In this document: positions 16,504-25,866 of the stretch, in pieces
How positions within the stretch are numbered: position 1 is the stretch's first letter
How the letters are laid out: each line of letters begins with the position of its first letter
Assembly (NCBI GenBank): GCA_017460395.1
Contig: JAFUBA010000013.1
Span: forward strand, 1 to 64,000
Direction of reading: 5' to 3'
Origin: Clostridia bacterium
Lineage (GTDB): Bacteria > Bacillota > Clostridia > Christensenellales > Aristaeellaceae
DNA: 64,000 nt
Notes under the pieces: model-generated
What the model was told of the DNA's origin: nothing
The model's input: only the letters and a program-made list of their open reading frames with translations
Databases searched by the model: none
Position numbers and translations under genes: made by a program

Positions 16504-17946
16504 GTGGCATTCGTTTTGAAAATGCAATCGACAGCACACAGTGAGTACATCAAAATGCTCAAGGAAACAGGACTGAAACTTATGCATTATGTCGTTTCGA
16601 TCCTCCTGTTCTACCTTTTCTGGATGCTTTTCCGCTATGACCGCCTGTTTGTGCAGGATCCTGTCGGACACAGGTACAATTATCTCATCCTGATGGGCTA
16701 CGCTCTTCTGCTGCTCTTTTTCTTAAGAACCTACAACGCACATCTCCTGGGCTACTCCAGAATCCGTACGCTTGTCGTCGCAGAGTTTCTCTCGCAGTTC
16801 ACATCGATTGCCTTCATCTATCTGTCTGTGACCCTCGGATGGAACAAACTGCGCAGTCCTCTCCCTTTTGTCTACATGCTTATCTTTCAAAGTGCATGGG
16901 ACGTACTCTGGGCTTATTTCGGCAACAAGATCTATTTTTCTCTCCATCCCACGCGAAAGACCATTCTGATTTACCGAAATGAGCTGGACAAGAAGCGCTT
17001 CGGGTCCATCAGCGGCAAACCCTGTGAAAGGCTGTACCACATCACGGATGAGCTGTGCTATCCCGGGAACAGTTTTTCGGAAATCCGGGACAGACTGGAT
17101 GGATATGAGGCCATTTTCGTTGCGGGCGTCCATTCGCGCTGCCGGAACGGCATCGCCAAGTACTGCAAGGAAAACAATGTGCCCGGCTTCTTCCTGCCCC
17201 ATGTGGGTGATGTGATCATGCAGGAGGCCACCCACATTCAGTCCTTCGATTCCCCGGTGCTCTATGTCACAAGAAAACATATCCGGCCGGAATACAGAGT
17301 TGCCAAGCGCTGCATGGATATCATCCTGTCCCTCCTTGGCATCCTCATTCTCTCGCCGATCATGATTCTGACCGCACTGGCCGTGCATTTCTACGACGGA
17401 GGCCCGGCCATCTACAGCCAGGATCGTCTGACAAGAGACGGAAAGGTCTTCCGGATTCATAAGTTCCGCTCCATGCGGGTGGACGCCGAGAAGGACGGTG
17501 TGGCGAGGCTCAGCAGCGGAGAGCACGATGACAGGATCACACCCATCGGGCGCATCGCCAGACGCTTCAGGCTGGATGAACTGCCCCAGCTCTTTGATAT
17601 TCTTCGTGGGGACATGAGCTTCGTGGGTCCGCGCCCCGAGCGCCCGGAGATTGCAGAAGAATATGCCAGAGTGATGCCGGACTTCCATCTGCGGCTTCAG
17701 GTCAAGGCAGGTCTGACAGGTTATGCGCAGGTGTACGGAAAGTACAATACTGACCCGTATGAGAAGCTGGAGTTTGATCTTCTCTACATCAGTCACATGA
17801 GTCTGCTCGGTGATATTCAGATGCTCTTTGCCACGCTCATGACGCTCTTTTCTCCTGACAGCACAGAGGGCGTGGAAGATGGGAAGATCAATGCCATGAC
17901 CTATGAGAACAACGAAGGTGACCAGCGTGACCTGTATGCAAGATAA
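16504..17946 (+). CDS. polyprenyl-phosphate sugar-1-phosphate transferase (exopolysaccharide priming enzyme)
   Basis: A 480-residue membrane protein that should move a sugar-1-phosphate from a nucleotide sugar to undecaprenyl phosphate, the first step of capsule, exopolysaccharide or glycoprotein glycan synthesis. Residues about 20-150 have four to five membrane helices, 160-255 form a soluble domain, and about 260-460 is the bacterial sugar transferase domain. That domain holds one hydrophobic helix, KFRSM, RFRLDELPQLFDIL, GDMSFVGPRPER and LTGYAQV. The start is uncertain: GTG 16504, TTG 16516 or ATG 16522, none with a good ribosome site. No glycosyltransferase cluster adjoins, so the glycan is unknown. 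Its last 44 bases overlap the next gene. Confidence 0.88.
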   Translation: MAFVLKMQSTAHSEYIKMLKETGLKLMHYVVSILLFYLFWMLFRYDRLFVQDPVGHRYNYLILMGYALLLLFFLRTYNAHLLGYSRIRTLVVAEFLSQFTSIAFIYLSVTLGWNKLRSPLPFVYMLIFQSAWDVLWAYFGNKIYFSLHPTRKTILIYRNELDKKRFGSISGKPCERLYHITDELCYPGNSFSEIRDRLDGYEAIFVAGVHSRCRNGIAKYCKENNVPGFFLPHVGDVIMQEATHIQSFDSPVLYVTRKHIRPEYRVAKRCMDIILSLLGILILSPIMILTALAVHFYDGGPAIYSQDRLTRDGKVFRIHKFRSMRVDAEKDGVARLSSGEHDDRITPIGRIARRFRLDELPQLFDILRGDMSFVGPRPERPEIAEEYARVMPDFHLRLQVKAGLTGYAQVYGKYNTDPYEKLEFDLLYISHMSLLGDIQMLFATLMTLFSPDSTEGVEDGKINAMTYENNEGDQRDLYAR

Positions 17947-18829
17947 CCGTCCGGGCGATCGGCAGAGCCGCGTCATCGCATCCTATGCCATCGCCGTTTC
18001 CCCTGCGTCCTGCTATTTCGTTGCCTACGACGACCTGGATCTGAGGCGCATCGCCGAGAGCGGGCAGTGTTTCCGGTTTACTGCGCTTGCACAAGACGAA
18101 GGCGCATACCGGATCATTCACCAGGGCGAATGTCTTGTCATCTCTCCTGTCGACCGGACAGGGCAATATCGCTGCAACTGCTCGGAGGAGACTTTCCAGC
18201 GTATCTGGCGTCCCTATTTCGATCTCAATGAAGACTATACGGCCATCCGAAGCCGCATTTCTCCAGAGTCTGATCCCTATCTCTATGCGGCCATGCAGGC
18301 TCAGAGCGGCATCCGCATTCTCCGTCAGGAGCCTTTTGAGACGCTCATCAGCTTCATCATCTCGCAGAACCGAAACATTCCGGCGATCCGCAGCTCCATT
18401 GAGCTGCTCTGTGATATGTGCGGCGAGGAGAGGAGTTCAGGCGGTGAGGTCTTTCGCGCCTTCCCAAAGCCGGAGGCCATTTCAAGGATGACTGAACAGG
18501 ATCTGCAATCCTGCCGTCTTGGGTACCGCGTGCCCTATGTCCTCGAGGCGGCGAGAGCTGTAGCGGATGGCCGGCTGGACCTTCAGGCTCTTACATCAGC
18601 TGATCCGGACACGGCCCTCCGGGAGCTTACATCGCTCTATGGCGTTGGCACGAAGGTGGCCAGCTGCGTGGCTCTGTTCGGTCTTCACCAGCTGAATGTC
18701 TTCCCTATGGATGTGTGGATCCGAAGGGTCCTGCAGGAGCATTACCCGGACGGTTTTCCCTTTGACAACTACAGCCCCTACTGCGGTGTCTATCAGCAGT
18801 ATCTTTTCGCCCATGCAAGAAACGACTGA
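17903..18829 (+). CDS. 8-oxoguanine DNA glycosylase (OGG1 type)
   Basis: A 308-residue bifunctional base-excision enzyme that removes 8-oxoguanine and nicks the strand. An OGG1-like N-terminal domain is followed by the HhH-GPD domain, with GVGTKVASC (catalytic Lys251) and FPMDVW (catalytic Asp270), positions equivalent to Lys249 and Asp268 of human OGG1. The ATG at 17903 lies inside the sugar transferase gene in another frame; ATG 17936 is the alternative and gives 11 fewer residues. Neither has a strong ribosome site, so translation may depend on the upstream gene. A terminator follows. Confidence 0.88.
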   Translation: MRTTKVTSVTCMQDNRPGDRQSRVIASYAIAVSPASCYFVAYDDLDLRRIAESGQCFRFTALAQDEGAYRIIHQGECLVISPVDRTGQYRCNCSEETFQRIWRPYFDLNEDYTAIRSRISPESDPYLYAAMQAQSGIRILRQEPFETLISFIISQNRNIPAIRSSIELLCDMCGEERSSGGEVFRAFPKPEAISRMTEQDLQSCRLGYRVPYVLEAARAVADGRLDLQALTSADPDTALRELTSLYGVGTKVASCVALFGLHQLNVFPMDVWIRRVLQEHYPDGFPFDNYSPYCGVYQQYLFAHARND

Positions 18830-18843
18830 TCCTGCACCCAAAG

Positions 18844-18887
18844 AGCGCAGCATGCACAGAATCTGGCACGCTGCGCTGTTTTCTCTT
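18844..18887 (+). terminator. terminator after the 8-oxoG glycosylase gene
   Basis: AGCGCAGC (18844-18851) pairs with GCTGCGCT (18870-18877) and is followed by a T-rich tract that runs into the next promoter. Confidence 0.65.
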
Positions 18888-18938
18888 GACAAGCTTTGTC
18901 CGAAATGTAAAATCGGTAACGTTTCCGGTATCGTTACC
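18886..18938 (+). promoter_or_regulatory. promoter and LacI-type operator of the malQ-glgP operon
   Basis: TTGACA (18886-18891), a 16-bp spacer and TAAAAT (18908-18913) form a strong promoter. Immediately after it GGTAACG (18915-18921) and CGTTACC (18932-18938) form an inverted repeat over the expected transcription start. The full arms are 12 bp with 10 matches. The position is ideal for repression by the LacI-family protein encoded next. Confidence 0.75.
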
Positions 18939-18981
18939 AGGCCTACTTTCTTTTTTGAATCACGCGACAGGGAGGGGATGG

Positions 18982-20007
18982 ATGGAAACCTATACGATCA
19001 GAGATATCGCCCGTCTGAGCGGCGTCAGCGTGTCGACCGTGTCAAGGGTGCTCAATGGCAGGCCGGATGTCGGGGAGGAAACCAGGAAAAAGGTGGAGGA
19101 CATCATCTCTCAGGTGCACTTTGTCCGCAACGCCAGTGCTATCTCTCTGAAGGCAAGCCTTCCGGGCGTCGTGCCGGTGATCTTCCGTGGGCGCCAGAAC
19201 CCCTTCTATCACCGTCTCTCGGAATGCCTCATGTCGGATCCCCTCTCGTCCGCTCTTCCTCTCGTCACAGACGTCATTGACGAGGAAGCGGATGAATTCA
19301 AAAGGGCCTGGGATATATCGAGAGAAAAGCATGCACTGGCCATATGTCTTGCAGGCTCCGGCGCCGATGACACAGATCAGATCCTGCCGGGCCTCTCCTG
19401 CCCTGTGCTGTTTCTCACCACCAGCACAGACGGGACATCCCTCCAGCATCTTCCCTCCGTGTCCATGGATGATGAGGGTGATACCTGCAGGGCCATGCAT
19501 GCTCTGCTTGACATGGGCCACAGAAACATTGCCATCTTTGGAAAGAGCGATCATCCGATGGATACCATGGCACGTCGAATGAACGGGATCAGGACAGCCT
19601 ATCTTGAAAGGAGTCTGGATCCGTCGCGCATCTTCCATGTTCCATGCCGGTTTTCTCCAAAAGATGCCTTCCATGCCGCAAGACAGTTTTTTGCACAGCA
19701 CCCGGATGTCTCCCTGGCCTTCTGTCTCTCCGACACCATGGTGCTCGGCGTGCGCCGTGCGCTCCATGATCTGGGCATTTCCGTACCCCATCAGGTCAGC
19801 CTCATAGGGATGGATGGTCTTGAAATGGATGACTACATGATTCCAAGCCTCACCACCATCGAGCAGCCGCTTGTGCAGCTCAGCAGCCATGCCCTGACAC
19901 TGCTCAGACGCATGGTGGCAGGTGAAACATGCGAAGGCGAGCACATCCTGGTGCCAGGATGTATGCGTTGGCGTGAATCCGTCAGCAAGCCCTTTTGTTC
20001 CACGTAA
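18982..20007 (+). CDS. LacI-family transcriptional regulator of alpha-glucan use
   Basis: A 341-residue regulator. The N-terminal helix-turn-helix (residues about 5-24, IRDIARLSGVSVSTVSRVLN) is followed by the hinge and a periplasmic-binding-protein-like sugar domain (about 60-335). The ATG at 18982 follows GGAGGGG; longer frames upstream cross the promoter and are not real. It is first in an operon with malQ and glgP and has a palindromic operator at its own promoter, so autoregulation and control by a maltodextrin-type signal are likely. The effector sugar cannot be read from the sequence. Confidence 0.9.
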   Translation: METYTIRDIARLSGVSVSTVSRVLNGRPDVGEETRKKVEDIISQVHFVRNASAISLKASLPGVVPVIFRGRQNPFYHRLSECLMSDPLSSALPLVTDVIDEEADEFKRAWDISREKHALAICLAGSGADDTDQILPGLSCPVLFLTTSTDGTSLQHLPSVSMDDEGDTCRAMHALLDMGHRNIAIFGKSDHPMDTMARRMNGIRTAYLERSLDPSRIFHVPCRFSPKDAFHAARQFFAQHPDVSLAFCLSDTMVLGVRRALHDLGISVPHQVSLIGMDGLEMDDYMIPSLTTIEQPLVQLSSHALTLLRRMVAGETCEGEHILVPGCMRWRESVSKPFCST

Positions 20008-20012
20008 CATCT

Positions 20013-20028
20013 GCTGACACAGGTCAGC
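20013..20028 (+). other. short hairpin between the regulator gene and malQ
   Basis: GCTGAC-ACAG-GTCAGC, a 6-bp stem with no T run. It may modulate mRNA stability between the genes; no termination is expected. Confidence 0.3.
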
Positions 20029-20053
20029 GAAAAATCATATGAAAGAGGATCAT

Positions 20054-21559
20054 ATGAAAGACACTCAGATCAAAACATCTCCAGACAGAAAGAGCGGTAT
20101 TCTTCTGCATATTTCTTCCCTGCCGGGATCGGAGGGTGTCGGCACCCTGGGCGAGGAAGCCTTCGCATTTGCAGACTTCCTGCATGCTTCCGGCTTTTCT
20201 ATCTGGCAGGTTCTGCCCATGGGTCCCACAGGATACGGCGAATCGCCCTATCAGTCGACCAGCATTTTTGCAGGCAACCCCACACTGATCTCCCTTCGCA
20301 CGCTCCGCCGGGACGGACTCCTGGACTTTTCAGATGATGAGCTTCCCCATGTGTCAGATCCAGGCAAAGTCGATTTCGATTCTGTCCGATCCGCCAGGGA
20401 ACCGCTCCTCAGAAGATGCTATCAGACTTCCTATGAAGCATGCCACAAGGATGTGGAAAAGTTTGAAGCTTCACATCCCTGGGTTCAGGATTATGCCCTT
20501 TTCACCTCCGTCAAAGCACACTTCGGGGGCATCATGTGGACACAGTGGCCGGATCAGGAGATTCGAAACAGGAAGCCCTCCGCCGTTGCCGCATGGTCTG
20601 AGAAGATGAAGGATGAGATCCGCTACCATATCTTCATTCAGTATCTGTTTGACCGTCAGTGGACTCAGCTCCATGATTACTGCCGGAAACTGTCCATCAG
20701 GCTCTTTGGCGACATGCCGATCTATGTGGCAGAGGACAGCGCTGACACCTGGACCAGCCCGAAGGTGTTCCAGCTGGACAGAAACCGGCTGCCCAAGCGC
20801 GTGGCCGGCGTGCCCCCGGACTATTTTTCTGAGGACGGCCAGCTTTGGGGGAACCCGCTGTACCGCTGGTGGTACCTGCGCCTGACCGGATTTTCCTGGT
20901 GGAAGGCGCGCATGCGCCACATGGCACAGATGTACGATATCGTGCGCATCGATCACTTTATCGGCTTTGCCAATTACTATTCCATCCCCTATGGCGCAAA
21001 AAACGCCCGCATCGGCAAGTGGGTGCTGGCGCCCGGAAAGCAGCTGTTCCGTGCACTCCAACGTGAGATTCCCGGTCTTCACATCGTGGCGGAGGATCTT
21101 GGCTCTGTCAACGCTCGCGTCCGCGCCCTGATTGACGAGACCGGTTTTCCCGGCATGAAGGTGCTCGTGTTCGGCTTTGGCAGCGGGGAGGAAAATCCCC
21201 ACTTTATCGGCAACTGGACAAAGCATACCGTGGTGTATACCGGCACACACGATAACGACACCGTGCTGGGTTATCTGAAGCGGGCAGACAAAAAGGAAGT
21301 TGACCATGCCCGTCAGGTGCTGCATTTTGAAAAGCTGGAGGATGGCCCTGCAGCCTTCGTCAGAGCCACCCTTGCATCGCCCTCAGACACAGCCATGATC
21401 GCCATGCAGGATCTTCTGGGGCTGGATAACTCGGCACGCATGAACATGCCCTCCACGGTGGGCGGCAACTGGCTTTGGCGCCTGAAGGTCATTCCGGACC
21501 CAGATGCACAGACAATGTACAGAAAGCTCAATGAGGAAACAGGGAGGATACACACATGA
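20054..21559 (+). CDS. malQ: 4-alpha-glucanotransferase (amylomaltase)
   Basis: A 501-residue GH77 enzyme that transfers alpha-1,4-glucan segments between maltodextrins and releases glucose, feeding the phosphorylase. Family motifs are present: SPYQS-type N-terminal segment, GDMPIYVAEDSADTW, VRIDHFIGF (nucleophile Asp), VAEDLG (acid/base Glu) and GTHDNDT (transition-state Asp). AGAGG lies 5 bases before the ATG at 20054; the in-frame ATG at 20039 has no site. Its TGA overlaps the glgP ATG, so the two are translationally coupled. Confidence 0.95.
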   Translation: MKDTQIKTSPDRKSGILLHISSLPGSEGVGTLGEEAFAFADFLHASGFSIWQVLPMGPTGYGESPYQSTSIFAGNPTLISLRTLRRDGLLDFSDDELPHVSDPGKVDFDSVRSAREPLLRRCYQTSYEACHKDVEKFEASHPWVQDYALFTSVKAHFGGIMWTQWPDQEIRNRKPSAVAAWSEKMKDEIRYHIFIQYLFDRQWTQLHDYCRKLSIRLFGDMPIYVAEDSADTWTSPKVFQLDRNRLPKRVAGVPPDYFSEDGQLWGNPLYRWWYLRLTGFSWWKARMRHMAQMYDIVRIDHFIGFANYYSIPYGAKNARIGKWVLAPGKQLFRALQREIPGLHIVAEDLGSVNARVRALIDETGFPGMKVLVFGFGSGEENPHFIGNWTKHTVVYTGTHDNDTVLGYLKRADKKEVDHARQVLHFEKLEDGPAAFVRATLASPSDTAMIAMQDLLGLDNSARMNMPSTVGGNWLWRLKVIPDPDAQTMYRKLNEETGRIHT

Positions 21560-23928
21560 GCGATACCCAGAAACAACTGGCAGAGCAGCTGCTTGCAAGG
21601 GCTGAGTCCATCTCCTTGGCCCGCTATCACCACACGCTGAGGGAAGCAGACGGAGTCCAGCTCCACGAAGCCATCTCTCTGTCTGCCATGGAGCAGATTG
21701 CCCCGGCGTGGATCGACACGGAAAAGCGCAGGGAAAACCACAAGAAGGCCTCCTACATCTCCATGGAGTACCTCATTGGACGCCTTGTCTATAACAATCT
21801 CTACTGCATGGGGCTTCTCCCCGAGGTGAAAGAACTGCTGGCCTCGCGCGGCATAGATCTTGCCCAAATGGAAGACGTCGAGGATGACGCCTTTGGCAAC
21901 GGCGGACTTGGCCGGCTTGCCGCCTGTTTTCTTGACAGTGCTGCAGCTCACGATATCCCGCTGACCGGCTACGGCCTTCGCTATCGCTACGGGCTTTTCC
22001 GCCAGACCTTTGAAGGCGGCTGCCAGGTAGCCGGGCCCGACGACTGGAGCCGTTTCGGTGATCCATGGAGCATCCGCAGGGATGACCTGTCCGTCGTCGT
22101 CCCCCTCAAGTACGGCGATGTCCGGGCTGTTCCCTACGATTACCCCATCATCGGATACCAGATGAAGAGCATCGGCACCCTTCGCCTTTGGCAGTGTGAG
22201 AGTCTTCACCCCGTCGACTTCGGCATCTTTGCCGAGGGGCACTATTCCAAAGCCTCCGCAGATGCCGTTCGTGCGGAAGATATCACCCGTTTTCTGTATC
22301 CTGCAGACGGCTTCCGTCCCGGGAAGATGCTCCGCGTCACCCAGGAGTATGTACTCTCCAGCGCCAGCATTCAGGATATGCTGCGTACCTACCGCACAAA
22401 GCATGGTTCTGACTATTCCCTCTTCCCGAAGGAATATGCTGTTCAGCTCAATGACACACATCCGGTCCTGGCCATTCCTGAACTGATCCGCCTGCTCACC
22501 TCCGACGGTGTCTCCTTCGATGACGCCCTCGCCCTCGCTCAGAAGACCTTCGCCTATACCAATCACACCGTCATGCAGGAAGCACTGGAAACATGGGACA
22601 CAGCCATTCTCCGTTCCCTGAATCCGGCCATTGAGAAGATCATCGCCTCCATTGAAGCGACCTTCTCAAAAGAGCGCATTGAGAGGGGCTATGCAAAGTC
22701 CAAAGAACTGTCCATCATGGACCGGTCGCACGTACAGATGGCCCATCTCGCCGTGTTCGGTTCTCATGCCGTCAACGGCGTGGCCGAGATCCATTCAAGG
22801 ATCCTGACCGACTCGCTGTTCAGCAAGTGGGCTGTTCTGTATCCGGAGCGCTTCCAGAACAAGACCAATGGCATCACGCAGCGCAGATGGCTGGGACTTT
22901 GCAATCCGGAATACAGCAGCATCATCTCCAGCCGTATCGGTGACGGGTTCATGCTGGATCTGACGGATCTGAAAAAACTCTCTTCACAGATTGACGACGA
23001 TCTCATCCGGGATTTCCGGGACATGAAGCTTCAGAAAAAGACGGAACTGGCGCGGGTATGCGAGAAGCTCACCGGCATCCGTCCTGATCCCACCATGGTA
23101 TTTGACGTTCAGGTCAAGCGTCTGCACGAGTACAAGCGCCAGTTCATGAACGCACTCTCCATTCTTGCGATCTACCACGGTATCCTCTCCGGGAAAATCC
23201 GCAAATTCCCGCCGACGGCCTTTATCTTCGGTGCCAAGGCCTTCCCCGGCTACTTCAGAGCGGAGGCTGTCATCTACCTCGTGCACCAGATCCAGAAGCT
23301 GGTGGAGTCAAACAAAAAGACCAGTTCGCTCATGAAGGTCATCTTCCTGCCAAACTACAGCTGTTCCCTCGCAGAAGTCATCATGCCTGCAGCCGACATC
23401 TCCGAGCAGATCAGCCCTGCGGGGACCGAGGCCAGCGGGACCGGAAACATGAAGTTCATGCTCAATGGCACCGTAACGCTTGGCACCTTTGACGGCGCAA
23501 ATGTCGAGATCGTGGAAGAGGCCGGGCGTCAGAACAACTACATCTTTGGTGCTACCGTCGAGGAGCTGCGGGCACTTCGCAGCTCGTACGATCCCAAGGC
23601 GATCGCCCAGGAGAACCCCGTCATACACCAGGTCCTGGAGGACCTCGTGGACGGCACCCTCGAGGATAAAAACGGCATGCTGCGTAATCTCTATGACTCT
23701 CTGCTTGGCACAGGGGGCGGAAACAACGATCAGTATTTCGTGCTTCAGGATTTCCCGTCCTATCTTGAGACAAAACTCCGTGCGATCCGTGACTGCCATA
23801 ACCATCCGGACGAGTTTGCACGCAAGTGTCTGCTCAATACGGCTGGTGCCGGAAAGTTTTCCTCCGACCGCACCATCGATGAATACGCCCGTGATATCTG
23901 GCAGATCGGGCCCTATGAGGAAGCATAA
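21556..23928 (+). CDS. glgP: glycogen/maltodextrin phosphorylase
   Basis: A 790-residue GT35 phosphorylase that cleaves alpha-1,4-glucans with phosphate to glucose-1-phosphate. The PLP lysine is Lys633 in the TGNMKFMLNG signature, and QLNDTHP and KRLHEYKRQ segments are intact. Its length is close to that of bacterial MalP/GlgP. It overlaps malQ by 4 bases. With malQ it forms a complete maltodextrin or glycogen breakdown pair; no glycogen synthesis genes are in the window. Confidence 0.95.
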   Translation: MSDTQKQLAEQLLARAESISLARYHHTLREADGVQLHEAISLSAMEQIAPAWIDTEKRRENHKKASYISMEYLIGRLVYNNLYCMGLLPEVKELLASRGIDLAQMEDVEDDAFGNGGLGRLAACFLDSAAAHDIPLTGYGLRYRYGLFRQTFEGGCQVAGPDDWSRFGDPWSIRRDDLSVVVPLKYGDVRAVPYDYPIIGYQMKSIGTLRLWQCESLHPVDFGIFAEGHYSKASADAVRAEDITRFLYPADGFRPGKMLRVTQEYVLSSASIQDMLRTYRTKHGSDYSLFPKEYAVQLNDTHPVLAIPELIRLLTSDGVSFDDALALAQKTFAYTNHTVMQEALETWDTAILRSLNPAIEKIIASIEATFSKERIERGYAKSKELSIMDRSHVQMAHLAVFGSHAVNGVAEIHSRILTDSLFSKWAVLYPERFQNKTNGITQRRWLGLCNPEYSSIISSRIGDGFMLDLTDLKKLSSQIDDDLIRDFRDMKLQKKTELARVCEKLTGIRPDPTMVFDVQVKRLHEYKRQFMNALSILAIYHGILSGKIRKFPPTAFIFGAKAFPGYFRAEAVIYLVHQIQKLVESNKKTSSLMKVIFLPNYSCSLAEVIMPAADISEQISPAGTEASGTGNMKFMLNGTVTLGTFDGANVEIVEEAGRQNNYIFGATVEELRALRSSYDPKAIAQENPVIHQVLEDLVDGTLEDKNGMLRNLYDSLLGTGGGNNDQYFVLQDFPSYLETKLRAIRDCHNHPDEFARKCLLNTAGAGKFSSDRTIDEYARDIWQIGPYEEA

Positions 23929-23930
23929 GG

Positions 23931-23961
23931 AAATGGCCTTCGAGCATCTCGAAGGCCATTT
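23931..23961. terminator. bidirectional terminator between glgP and the Nudix gene
   Basis: A 14-bp perfect stem, AAATGGCCTTCGAG (23931-23944), with its complement at 23948-23961 and a 3-base loop. Confidence 0.85.
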
Positions 23962-23963
23962 CT

Positions 23964-24389
23964 TTATGCTTTTTCCGATGTTTCCCGGACTTTTTCCATC
24001 ACCGCCACATCTGCCGGCGCCCAGGCAAGCTCCTGGATCCTGTCCCGCTCCATCCACCTGTGGGATACATGCTCCCGGTAGCAAAAGGTCGCATTCCCAT
24101 CCTCGGGGTACTGGACCCAGAAGCAGTCCATATGGATGGTGAACGCCTCATAGCTGTGCGTCACAGTCATGAAGCGGTCCTGCTCTGTCACCCTGACATT
24201 CAGGTTCAGCTCCTCCCTGAGCTCCCGTCTGAGCGCCTCAGGCGCTGTCTCACCATCCTCAATCTTTCCGCCAGGGAATTCAAAGCGAAAGCTGGTCTCC
24301 TCCGCCTTCCCCTTTCCCCGCTGCATGCAGAGCACGGTATTTCCTCTGCAGATTACGCCAGCAACCACCCGGATTTCACCAGTTGCCAT
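23964..24389 (-). CDS. Nudix hydrolase (MutT-like)
   Basis: A 141-residue Nudix protein. The box GGKIEDGETAPEALRRELREEL keeps the metal-binding Glu residues of GX5EX7REUXEE; the final Gly is replaced by Asn. The length and the FRFEFPGG start resemble MutT-type 8-oxo-dGTP pyrophosphatases, which clear oxidised nucleotides. That role would match the OGG1-type glycosylase 5 kb away, but other nucleoside diphosphate substrates are possible. The ATG at 24389 lies 7 bases after GAGGG; an ATG at 24395 is too close to the site. Confidence 0.85.
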   Translation of the reverse strand: MATGEIRVVAGVICRGNTVLCMQRGKGKAEETSFRFEFPGGKIEDGETAPEALRRELREELNLNVRVTEQDRFMTVTHSYEAFTIHMDCFWVQYPEDGNATFCYREHVSHRWMERDRIQELAWAPADVAVMEKVRETSEKA

Positions 24390-24433
24390 ATGCATTCCCT
24401 CTTTCCAAGTATTCGTGTCTGACCCCTTCGAGA

Positions 24434-24461
24434 TTGATTTTCTTTTTCATCCTGCTATGAT
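24434..24461 (+). promoter_or_regulatory. promoter of pepT
   Basis: TTGATT (24434-24439), a 16-bp spacer and TATGAT (24456-24461), 44 bases before the start codon. Confidence 0.6.
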
Positions 24462-24504
24462 ACAGGTCATGATCCAACCTACAAAGTGAAAGGATGATCC
24501 TGCG

Positions 24505-25752
24505 ATGTCCGAGTTCTACCAGTCGGTCCGAGACCGCCTGATTCGCTATGCACGCGTCAACACACAGTCCGGCAGAAATACCGGGCGCACGCCCACCACC
24601 GAGCGGCAGTTCGATCTGGCGCGCATGCTCCTGAAGGAACTTCAGGAGATTGGCGTGGATGCCTCCCTTGATGAAGGCGCCTGTATCGTCTATGCCACAT
24701 TGCCGTCCAATCTTGAGCATGGCCGTGATATCCCATTTGCTCTGATTGCCCATATGGATACAAGTCCGGATGCACCCTCTGACCATGTATGCCCCCATGT
24801 AGTCGAGCACTATGACGGCGCAGACATCCTTCTGAACGAAGAGAAGAACATTGTCATGTCGCCAAAGGAGTTTCCGAACCTTCTCTTGTATGTCGGTCAG
24901 GACCTGGTGGTCACAGACGGAACCACGCTCCTTGGCGGAGACGACAAGGCAAGCATCGCGGCCATCATGACATTTGCAGAGCATCTCATCCACCATCCGG
25001 AAATCCGCCATGGGACAATCGCCCTCGCCTTCACCCCGGATGAGGAGGTCGGCGGGCTCGCCAAAGATCTGGATCTTGATCGCCTGGGTGCCAGGGTCGC
25101 ATACACGCTGGATGGCGATCACCTCGGATACTACGAGTTTGAGACCTTCAATGCAAGTGAGGCCACGCTGACCGTCACAGGCAGAAGCGTGCATCCCGGC
25201 ACGTCCAAAAACACCATGGTCAACGCCGTGGATATTGCCTGTCAGTTTGCGAGCATGCTGCCGCCGGTAGAAAAGCCGCAGCACACATCCGGCAGGGAGG
25301 GCTTCTTCCATGTAGTCTCCGTGCATGGGAACTGCGAGAAGGCAGAAGTCTATCTCATCATCCGTGATCATGACATGGAGAAGTTTGAGGAGAGAGAAAA
25401 GCTGATCCAAAGCATCGCAGACGAGCTTGCCCTGCGCTATGGGAAGGACCGCATCTCCCTGACGATCCACCGGCAGTATCTGAGTATGAAGCCTGTCGTG
25501 GACAATGTGCCCTACCTTGTGGACAACCTGAAGGAAGCGATCCGTAGCGCTGGCGTCACACCCATTGCGGATGCATTCCGCGGCGGCACAGATGGCTCCG
25601 CCCTCTCACACAGGGGACTGCCCTGCCCCAACCTTTCTGCAGGATATGAGAATGCGCACGGAAGATTCGAGTATGTACCCATCCAGTCCATGGAAAAAAA
25701 TGTCGAGATTCTGTTGCACCTGTGCAGACTGTTTACAGAAGTCCCTGAGTAA
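24505..25752 (+). CDS. pepT: peptidase T (tripeptide aminopeptidase)
   Basis: A 415-residue M20B zinc peptidase that removes the N-terminal residue of tripeptides in the cytoplasm. The metal and catalytic motifs are in place: AHMDTSPD (His83, Asp85), GGDDKASI (bridging Asp146), TPDEEVG (Glu180/Glu181), and a TLDGDHLGY segment. AAAGGATG lies upstream of the ATG. It would process peptides imported by the opp system at 33-39 kb. It appears monocistronic, with its own promoter and terminator. Confidence 0.94.
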   Translation: MSEFYQSVRDRLIRYARVNTQSGRNTGRTPTTERQFDLARMLLKELQEIGVDASLDEGACIVYATLPSNLEHGRDIPFALIAHMDTSPDAPSDHVCPHVVEHYDGADILLNEEKNIVMSPKEFPNLLLYVGQDLVVTDGTTLLGGDDKASIAAIMTFAEHLIHHPEIRHGTIALAFTPDEEVGGLAKDLDLDRLGARVAYTLDGDHLGYYEFETFNASEATLTVTGRSVHPGTSKNTMVNAVDIACQFASMLPPVEKPQHTSGREGFFHVVSVHGNCEKAEVYLIIRDHDMEKFEEREKLIQSIADELALRYGKDRISLTIHRQYLSMKPVVDNVPYLVDNLKEAIRSAGVTPIADAFRGGTDGSALSHRGLPCPNLSAGYENAHGRFEYVPIQSMEKNVEILLHLCRLFTEVPE

Positions 25753-25813
25753 GCACGGGACCTGCTGAGGCGCTGCCACAGCCTTCCTCTGCCAGGCAGG
25801 AACAGCAAGGCGC

Positions 25814-25853
25814 AAAAAAAGTGATGCATAGATCAAGTCTGTGCATCACTTTT
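25814..25853. terminator. bidirectional terminator between pepT and the acidic coiled-coil gene
   Basis: GTGATGCA (25821-25828) pairs with TGCATCAC (25842-25849), extended by wobble pairs inside and by A and T runs outside. Confidence 0.8.
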
Positions 25854-25866
25854 GTCATATCTCAGC

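Noticed and set aside
16432-16671. A 79-codon minus-strand frame at the start of the sugar transferase gene
   Set aside because: It overlaps the N-terminal membrane helices of a recognised protein on the other strand and has no ribosome site.
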